From Imperialibacter sp040222385 (GTDB taxonomy: Bacteria; Bacteroidota; Bacteroidia; Cytophagales; Cyclobacteriaceae), in the NCBI RefSeq assembly GCF_040222385.1, contig NZ_JAVKDF010000023.1:186001-250000 (forward strand): DNA of 64,000 nucleotides, given 5' to 3'. Position numbers and translations under genes: made by a program. Under the pieces are notes generated by a model. That model saw nothing but the letters and a program-made list of their open reading frames with translations, made no database searches and was not told the DNA's origin. Positions within the stretch are counted from its first letter, which is position 1. Each line of letters opens with the position of its first letter. Below, piece by piece: positions 58,897 to 64,000 of this stretch.

Positions 58897-60273
58897 ATGG
58901 CTGCACAAAAACCAGGTTTAGCGAGAGGAACGAGGGATTTTGGACCGGTTCAAATGTCGAGGAGGAATTACCTTTTCGGCATCATTAGAACAGTCTTTGA
59001 GAAATTTGGCTTCCAGCCTTTGGAAACACCTGCTATTGAAAGTTTGTCTACCCTTACAGGTATTTATGGAGAAGAAGGCGATAAGTTGCTTTATAAAATT
59101 AGAAGCAATAAAAGCTTAAGGGATCAACTTGACGACGAGAAACTTTCACTTCTCGACAAAGCATACAAGTACTGGTTGCCTGCTCAATCAGAATTAGGCC
59201 TTCGCTACGATCTCACAGTGCCTTTTGCCCGCTATGTAGTGATGAGCCAACATCTCCACACTTTTCCATTTAAACGCTACCAAATTCAGCCGGTGTGGCG
59301 GGCCGATCGCCCGCAGAAAGGCCGCTACAGGGAGTTCTTCCAGTGCGATGCCGACGTGGTGGGCACCAACAGCCTCCTGTGCGAAGCGGAAATTGTGCTG
59401 ATGATCAAAGAGGTGTTTGAAAAGCTTGGCCTGGCCGACTATTCCATTAAGCTCAACAGCCGGAAAATACTAAGCGGCATCGCCGAACTCATGGGTGCTC
59501 CGGGAAAGGAGGGCCCGCTTTGCGTAGCCATCGATAAGCTGGATAAAATAGGGGAAGAGAAGGTATTTGAAGAGCTGAAAGAAAGAGGATTTGGCAACGA
59601 TGCAGCCGAAAAACTAAAGCCATTTTTGCAACTCAGCGGAAGCAACGCTACCATCATTGCGGGCCTTGAAAAGCTATTGGCTGGCAGTGAGGTGGGTATG
59701 CAGGGTCTTGCAGAGCTGAAAGAGGTAATGATTATGGTGGAAGGCTTTGGGATAAAGGTGGATCAACTTGCCATCGACCCAACACTGGCCAGAGGGCTTA
59801 GCTACTACACAGGTTGCATTTTTGAAGTGAAGCCAACTTCTGTGCAAATGGGAAGCATTTGTGGCGGCGGCCGCTACGACGACCTGACGGGGATGTTCGG
59901 TTTGCCCAATGTTTCTGGTGTCGGCATCTCTTTCGGTATCGACCGTATTTACGATGTGCTCGATGAGCTGAATCTGTTTCCTGCCGAATCGGTGCGCACG
60001 TCAAAAGTACTGATCGCCAATTTTGATGAAGCCTCGGCGATGAAGGCGCTGGCGGTTCTCGGTAAGTTAAGAGAGCGTGGCATTGCCGCCGAACTTTACC
60101 CCGAGTCGGCTAAGCTGAAAAAGCAGTTTACTTATGCCGAAAGCAAGGGCATTCCTTACCTGCTTATGGCCGGTGAGTCGGAGTTCGCCTCGGGTGAATT
60201 TGGGCTTAAAAACCTTCAGTCGGGAGAGCAAAAAACATTCACAATAGATCAAATCATTAGCGAGCTAAGGTAA
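58897..60273 (+). CDS. hisS: Histidyl-tRNA synthetase
   Basis: The 458-residue protein has class II synthetase motifs: motif 1 near the N-terminus (GTRDFGPVQMSRRNYLFGIIRTVFEKFGFQPLETPAIE), motif 2 RYDLTVPFARYVV and RADRPQKGRYREFFQCDADVVG, the histidine-binding LARGLSYYTGCIFEV, GGGRYDDLTGMFG, and motif 3 GVGISFGIDRI. The C-terminal anticodon-binding domain is present (ASAMKALAVLGKLRERGIAAELYPESAKLKKQFTYAESKGIPYLLMAGESE). A GAGGAG-like ribosome-binding site (AGGAG) precedes the ATG. Essential for charging tRNA-His. Confidence 0.97.
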   Translation: MAAQKPGLARGTRDFGPVQMSRRNYLFGIIRTVFEKFGFQPLETPAIESLSTLTGIYGEEGDKLLYKIRSNKSLRDQLDDEKLSLLDKAYKYWLPAQSELGLRYDLTVPFARYVVMSQHLHTFPFKRYQIQPVWRADRPQKGRYREFFQCDADVVGTNSLLCEAEIVLMIKEVFEKLGLADYSIKLNSRKILSGIAELMGAPGKEGPLCVAIDKLDKIGEEKVFEELKERGFGNDAAEKLKPFLQLSGSNATIIAGLEKLLAGSEVGMQGLAELKEVMIMVEGFGIKVDQLAIDPTLARGLSYYTGCIFEVKPTSVQMGSICGGGRYDDLTGMFGLPNVSGVGISFGIDRIYDVLDELNLFPAESVRTSKVLIANFDEASAMKALAVLGKLRERGIAAELYPESAKLKKQFTYAESKGIPYLLMAGESEFASGEFGLKNLQSGEQKTFTIDQIISELR

Positions 60274-60287
60274 GGGAAGCAATTTCG

Positions 60288-62267
60288 TTGTTTTATATTG
60301 CGTTGTTTAACTACCCGAAAGGCCTGCGTAACTATACCAGGCAGGTTAATTACTTGGCTTTGATTCAGAGAAAACGGTTTATTCGGCTTGCGATATGTTG
60401 GGGGGTGTTGGCACTTTCGGTAGCCGCACATGCTCAAAAGACCAGTAAAATCGGCCGCTTTTCTGTTGACAAACCCATAGGTTGCGCTCCGCTTACAATC
60501 AATATATCGGAGTTGGATAACTTCGGAAATATCTCCAGGCAGTATTTGTATGAAGACGGCGCTCCGGTAACCAACAGCGCCACCCATACTTTCAATACAC
60601 CCGGTACTTTCAACATTGTTCAGGTGATTGGGTTGGATATCAACCCCAAGACGGACACACTGGAGATAACAGTAAATTCCCCGGAACCACCGCAGGTAAC
60701 GGTCGCCAACTGCCGCAATTTTTCAGCCAGTGTGAAGGTGCCTGCGAGCCCCTACGATTTTTACCGGGTTTACTACACTGCCGTCGACTCAGTGGATGTG
60801 CTGGCTGGTAACTACGCCGTTCCTCATGACTATGGAGTGGCCGGCAGCTTTCCCGTGAGAGTAAAGGGCTTCTACAGCGGCGGCAATGATGGATGTGGTG
60901 AAACCAACGTAATGATCAACACCAGAAGGGAGCTTACCGACCCGATCTTGAATAGCATCGAAACTTTTCAGGACAGCACCATGCTGATCAGTGCCACGCT
61001 CAACTCAGGTATTAGCTACGTATTGCAGGTGTCGGAAAACAATGGCAGCACTTTTAATGAGATTCAGTTAGTCTTTCAGGGGAATCAAATTTTGTTGGAT
61101 CAGCTGCTACCGATGACAAACGACTATTGTTTTCGCCTGGCAGCCTACGATCCCTGCAACAATGAGTACTACTACTCCAATACACTTTGTCAGGTAAGCC
61201 TTGCTGCCAGCTTTGAGCAGTATCGGAACCTGTTGAACTGGGTTCCTCCCGGCCCGGCAGCTCAGTCTTTTGAAATCTACCGCAACGATACCATATATTA
61301 TCAGTCTGCTAATGCCCAGGCAACGCAGTATCCGGACTCCACCCTCATTTGCAACACCGACTACTGTTACCAGGTAAGGGTCAACTACCCGGTAGGGTTT
61401 GCGCTGAGCCAGGTGGTGTGTGGAACCTCCTTCGAAAAGCAAAACTTAGCACCCATCACAGGTGTCTATTCCACTTATCAGGGCGACGATCTTTTTTTTA
61501 GTTGGGAGAGTGCTGAGCAAGCCAATGCCAATACTACCTATCAGGCAGTTTATGCTTTTGATGGGAGCAATTTTAGCACAGGAGCTACCTTCAAAGGCGA
61601 CATTAATGAGCAACTGGTTAGCAATCCACAGTTTTTAAAGAACAGCTATTCTTATACTATTCGTTATAGCGACGAATGCAATAACCTTTCCCCTCCGGGC
61701 ACGATTACCCGGCCTGTATTTCTCAATAGCGATCAACAGCAAACGAATACCTTCCACTTGACCTGGAATCGATACCTGCCACTTACCGACGGTGTGCGGC
61801 AATATTATGTCGATCTATGGGATATCAATATGGTGCTGTTGACCACTTTTGATGTGTGGGATCCGACCTTTTACGAGTTGCGGCTTAGTTCGGAATACAG
61901 CAATGCTGCCTATGTAACCGTTCGTGCAGCAGGATTAGGAGTTGATGCCGACTTTGTCACAACCAGCAATCGGCGGGCCATTGCTTTTCACAGCGATCTT
62001 TATCTGCCCTCAGCCTTCACCCCTAATGGAGACGGCCTGAATGAGGAGTTTGGTGTGAAAGGACCCGAGGTGACTAATTTTAGCTTTAGAATTTACAATC
62101 GATGGGGAGAGCTGGTGTTTTACACAACTGAGCAACCCAAAGGGTGGAATGGCGTATTCAAAGGAGCCCGGGCACCGCAGGGAACATACAGGTATTATGT
62201 GGAAGGAACGGATGCCGGAGGCAGAGTGATCAAAAAAAGCGGTAATTTTGTTCTGCTAAAAAACTAA
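60288..62267 (+). CDS. T9SS type B secreted protein (gliding-motility CHU_C-type C-terminus)
   Basis: The 659-residue frame opens with a TTG at 60288; no ATG or GTG precedes the signal peptide (RFIRLAICWGVLALSVAAHAQ), and TTG 60354 or 60360 are equally likely starts. The mature protein has a PKD-like domain (VDKPIGCAPLTINISELD, HTFNTPGTFNIVQVI), then several fibronectin-type beta domains, and ends with LPSAFTPNGDGLNEEFGVKG, FRIYNRWGELVFYT, PQGTYRYYVEGTDAGGRV, the type B (CHU_C) T9SS signal. It starts just after hisS and is probably secreted and surface-attached. It is followed 11 bp downstream by ybaB. Confidence 0.88.
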   Translation: MFYIALFNYPKGLRNYTRQVNYLALIQRKRFIRLAICWGVLALSVAAHAQKTSKIGRFSVDKPIGCAPLTINISELDNFGNISRQYLYEDGAPVTNSATHTFNTPGTFNIVQVIGLDINPKTDTLEITVNSPEPPQVTVANCRNFSASVKVPASPYDFYRVYYTAVDSVDVLAGNYAVPHDYGVAGSFPVRVKGFYSGGNDGCGETNVMINTRRELTDPILNSIETFQDSTMLISATLNSGISYVLQVSENNGSTFNEIQLVFQGNQILLDQLLPMTNDYCFRLAAYDPCNNEYYYSNTLCQVSLAASFEQYRNLLNWVPPGPAAQSFEIYRNDTIYYQSANAQATQYPDSTLICNTDYCYQVRVNYPVGFALSQVVCGTSFEKQNLAPITGVYSTYQGDDLFFSWESAEQANANTTYQAVYAFDGSNFSTGATFKGDINEQLVSNPQFLKNSYSYTIRYSDECNNLSPPGTITRPVFLNSDQQQTNTFHLTWNRYLPLTDGVRQYYVDLWDINMVLLTTFDVWDPTFYELRLSSEYSNAAYVTVRAAGLGVDADFVTTSNRRAIAFHSDLYLPSAFTPNGDGLNEEFGVKGPEVTNFSFRIYNRWGELVFYTTEQPKGWNGVFKGARAPQGTYRYYVEGTDAGGRVIKKSGNFVLLKN

Positions 62268-62278
62268 ACGAAGAGCGT

Positions 62279-62611
62279 ATGTTTGATATGATGAAAATGA
62301 TGGGTAAGGTGAAAGAGGTGCAGGACAAGATGAAAGTTGCCCAGGAAAACCTTGCACTGATTGAGGTAGAAGGTGAATCAGGCGCTGGCATGGTGAAAGC
62401 TGTTGTTAATGGAAAGAAGAAGCTTGTAAGCCTTGATATCGATCCATCACTTCTCAATGACAAAGACAAAGAGATGCTTCAGGACCTGGTGATAGCGGCA
62501 GTAAACATGGCCACAGAAAAGGCTGAAGAAAAAGCCAAAGAGGAAATAAAGAAGAGCACAGAGGGAGTACTACCCAACATTCCGGGGTTCGACTTTGGCA
62601 GCATGGTATGA
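62279..62611 (+). CDS. YbaB/EbfC nucleoid-associated protein
   Basis: The 110-residue protein matches YbaB: an N-terminal amphipathic helix MFDMMKMMGKVKEVQDKMKVAQENLALIEVEGESGAGMVKAVVNGKKKLVSLDIDPSLL followed by KEMLQDLVIAAVNMATEKAEEKAKEEIKKSTEGV. The family binds DNA as a dimer and affects nucleoid structure. It overlaps the next gene by 4 bp. In many bacteria it sits next to recR or dnaX, which is not the case here. Confidence 0.93.
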   Translation: MFDMMKMMGKVKEVQDKMKVAQENLALIEVEGESGAGMVKAVVNGKKKLVSLDIDPSLLNDKDKEMLQDLVIAAVNMATEKAEEKAKEEIKKSTEGVLPNIPGFDFGSMV

Positions 62612-63621
62612 GCCCAAAGGTCGCTGTAGCCATTCTCAACTTCAACGGCAAAGACTATCTTGACCGTTTTATGCCCTCGGTCATTGATTTTTCGCCTGAA
62701 GCAGACATTTGGGTGATAGACAATGCCTCAACTGATGGTTCTATAGATTTTTTGAAGAAAAACTTTCTTGATGTAAAAATTATTACCCTTGAAGTGAACC
62801 TGGGCTATGCCGGTGGCTATCAGGCCGGGCTGGCCCAGATAGACGCCGACTACTATGTTTTGCTCAATTCAGATGTGGAAGTAACGGAGGGCTGGCTTCA
62901 GCCAATGATTTCCCTTCTCGAAGCAGACAAAGCGATTGCGGCCTGCCAGCCCAAAATTCTTTCATGGCACTTGAGGGACACCTTTGAGTATGCCGGTGCG
63001 GCTGGTGGCTTCATCGACGTGCTTGGCTACCCGTTTTGCCGGGGGCGGGTGTTCGAAACCCTTGAAAAAGACAACGGACAGTACAACGATCAGCTTGAAG
63101 TTTTTTGGGCTACCGGAGCTTGTTTGTTTATCCGGTCTACTGCTTTTAACGAAGCAGGCGGGCTAGATGCCACCTTTTTTGCTCATATGGAGGAAATTGA
63201 CCTTTGCTGGCGTCTGAAGATGGCTGGCTACAGGGTCTGTTACCAGGGCGAGTCGGTCGTGTATCATGTTGGTGGAGGCACGCTCGACAGCTCAAATGCC
63301 TATAAAACCTATCTCAATTTTAGAAACAGCATTGTTTTATTATTGAAAAACGACCTTTCCAGATCCTTGTGGTGGAAAATACCCTTGCGGTTCAGTATTG
63401 ACTTTTTGATTTTGCTCAGGTTTTTGGTGTCGGGCAAAGCGGATCATGCAAAGGCTGTTTCAAAGGCCCATGTATTTATTGTAAGAAATTTTTCGAAGTA
63501 CAGATCGATTCAGCCAAAGAAAGCTTTGAAATCGCTGACAGGCACTTATAAGGGAATTGCGCCTCTTGCGTACTTAACCGGGAAGAAAGGCTACGGAAAC
63601 CTGCAACACAGAATTCAATAA
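62608..63621 (+). CDS. Glycosyltransferase family 2 (rhamnosyltransferase-like)
   Basis: The 337-residue protein is a GT-A fold glycosyltransferase: VAILNFNGKDYLDRFMPSV, the nucleotide-sugar motif WVIDNASTDGSIDF, NLGYAGGYQAGLAQIDADYYVLLNSDVEV (DxD-like), ATGACLFIRSTAFNEAGGLDATFFAHMEEIDLCWRLKMAGYR (catalytic-site ED) and YHVGGGTL. It has a basic, partly hydrophobic C-terminus that may touch the membrane. The substrate is unknown. It starts within the ybaB stop (ATGA). Confidence 0.9.
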   Translation: MSPKVAVAILNFNGKDYLDRFMPSVIDFSPEADIWVIDNASTDGSIDFLKKNFLDVKIITLEVNLGYAGGYQAGLAQIDADYYVLLNSDVEVTEGWLQPMISLLEADKAIAACQPKILSWHLRDTFEYAGAAGGFIDVLGYPFCRGRVFETLEKDNGQYNDQLEVFWATGACLFIRSTAFNEAGGLDATFFAHMEEIDLCWRLKMAGYRVCYQGESVVYHVGGGTLDSSNAYKTYLNFRNSIVLLLKNDLSRSLWWKIPLRFSIDFLILLRFLVSGKADHAKAVSKAHVFIVRNFSKYRSIQPKKALKSLTGTYKGIAPLAYLTGKKGYGNLQHRIQ

Positions 63622-63824
63622 TACCAAAGTATATTGTCACGTCTTCTGAACCAACGCCTGAACTGCATGATAAATGCCAACGTCAGGTAAACGATCAAAG
63701 GTGATCCGAAAGTTAAGAACGACGAATAAATAAAAAACAGCCTGATACTAGTAGTAGGGATTTTTAGGTAATCGCCTAGCCTGTTACAGACCCCAAATGC
63801 GTATTTTTCAAGAAACTGTATCAT
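63615..63824 (-). CDS. PspC-like small membrane protein
   Basis: The protein (69 residues from ATG 63824; GTG 63830 is the alternative) begins MIQFLEKYAFGVCNRLGDYLKIPTTSIRLFFIYSSF, a PspC-domain pattern (G-V-C-x-x-L-G-x-Y-x-x-I-x-x-x-x-x-R), with one membrane segment LIVYLTLAFIMQFRRWF and a basic tail. PspC proteins sit in the inner membrane and take part in phage-shock-like stress responses. It overlaps the last 7 bp of the glycosyltransferase gene on the other strand. Confidence 0.75.
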   Translation of the reverse strand: MIQFLEKYAFGVCNRLGDYLKIPTTSIRLFFIYSSFLTFGSPLIVYLTLAFIMQFRRWFRRRDNILWYY

Positions 63825-63978
63825 GAACACCGACTTTTAGCATCGCAAAGTTAATAACAAAAGTCGTATATTGTTCTAACGGTTGAATAAAGCAAAATTA
63901 TTTTCCGTATAATTGCAATAGAACCATTATAACAATAGTTTTACGTCGGAATTCATAATCATTCAAAACATTATTCAA

Positions 63979-64000
63979 ATGAAAAAAACGAGACTTGCTT
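63979..64000 (+). CDS. Start of an unknown gene (cut by window edge)
   Basis: An ATG at 63979 followed by Lys-Lys-Thr-Arg-Leu-Ala looks like the start of an exported protein signal. Only 22 bases are inside the window. The 150-bp AT-rich region upstream could hold its promoter. Confidence 0.45.

Overview
The window is chromosomal DNA from a member of the Bacteroidota, most likely an aerobic or microaerobic environmental Cytophagales. Four things point there: proteins with type IX secretion (T9SS) C-terminal signals (24084-30266, 60288-62267); ECF sigma / anti-sigma / outer-membrane-protein modules; many Tat- or lipobox-bearing periplasmic enzymes; and promoter boxes of the Bacteroidota type TAnnTTTG. 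No rRNA, tRNA, insertion sequence, integrase, phage gene or CRISPR array was recognised. Gene density is high and most intergenic gaps are under 250 bp.

Layout. 1-4100: an AhpD-like protein, an AraC regulator, and a MarR regulator next to a ferredoxin-NADP reductase / 2Fe-2S ferredoxin pair with a matching operator-like motif, then an OsmC protein. 4221-10076: an ECF sigma factor with a membrane partner, two tandem small beta-barrel paralogs, a divergent GTP cyclohydrolase II homologue, a secreted M55 peptidase and an AT-rich orphan. 10077-21355: duplicated hairpins, a glycosidase-like lipoprotein, a two-gene VWA-like/coiled-coil membrane unit, a LuxR-DUF4199-VOC operon, a GH26 mannanase, an FkbM-type methyltransferase and a BlaI/M56 signalling pair. 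21443-37692: sugar isomerase-like, Gfo/Idh/MocA and ROK proteins (carbohydrate use), DinB, a 2060-residue T9SS adhesin-like protein, RNase HII, an amine-oxidase-like flavoprotein, MATE and NUDIX. 37806-43106: a sigma/anti-sigma/barrel operon, a beta-CASP hydrolase and OsmC. 43295-46670: two c-type cytochrome lipoproteins, a DUF5777-type barrel, YceI and a Rieske lipoprotein. 46757-51642: another sigma module, acyl-ACP thioesterase, M20 peptidase and a YfcE-like phosphodiesterase. 51639-58322: a putative Fe-S Rrf2 regulator with an adenosylcobalamin ribonucleotide reductase, an unrecognised 610-residue protein and a PLP decarboxylase. 58417-64000: a histone-H1-like basic protein, hisS, a T9SS type B protein, YbaB, a GT2 glycosyltransferase and PspC.

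The two most interesting systems are these. First, a predicted Rrf2 regulon in which a 26-bp palindrome recurs with 25 of 26 identical bases, each time immediately upstream of a TAnnTTTG box (53621-53656 and 56232-56269); I infer a nitric-oxide or redox-responsive switch that brings in a B12-dependent reductase. Second, the 43295-46670 cluster, which looks like an envelope electron-transfer route made of lipoprotein cytochromes (two haem sites with an unusual CX4CH spacing), an outer-membrane barrel, YceI and a Rieske protein. Also notable are a sigma-linked protein that joins an inner-membrane helix to an outer-membrane-barrel-like domain (46757-48079) and a GTP-cyclohydrolase-II-like protein lacking the expected active-site tyrosine.
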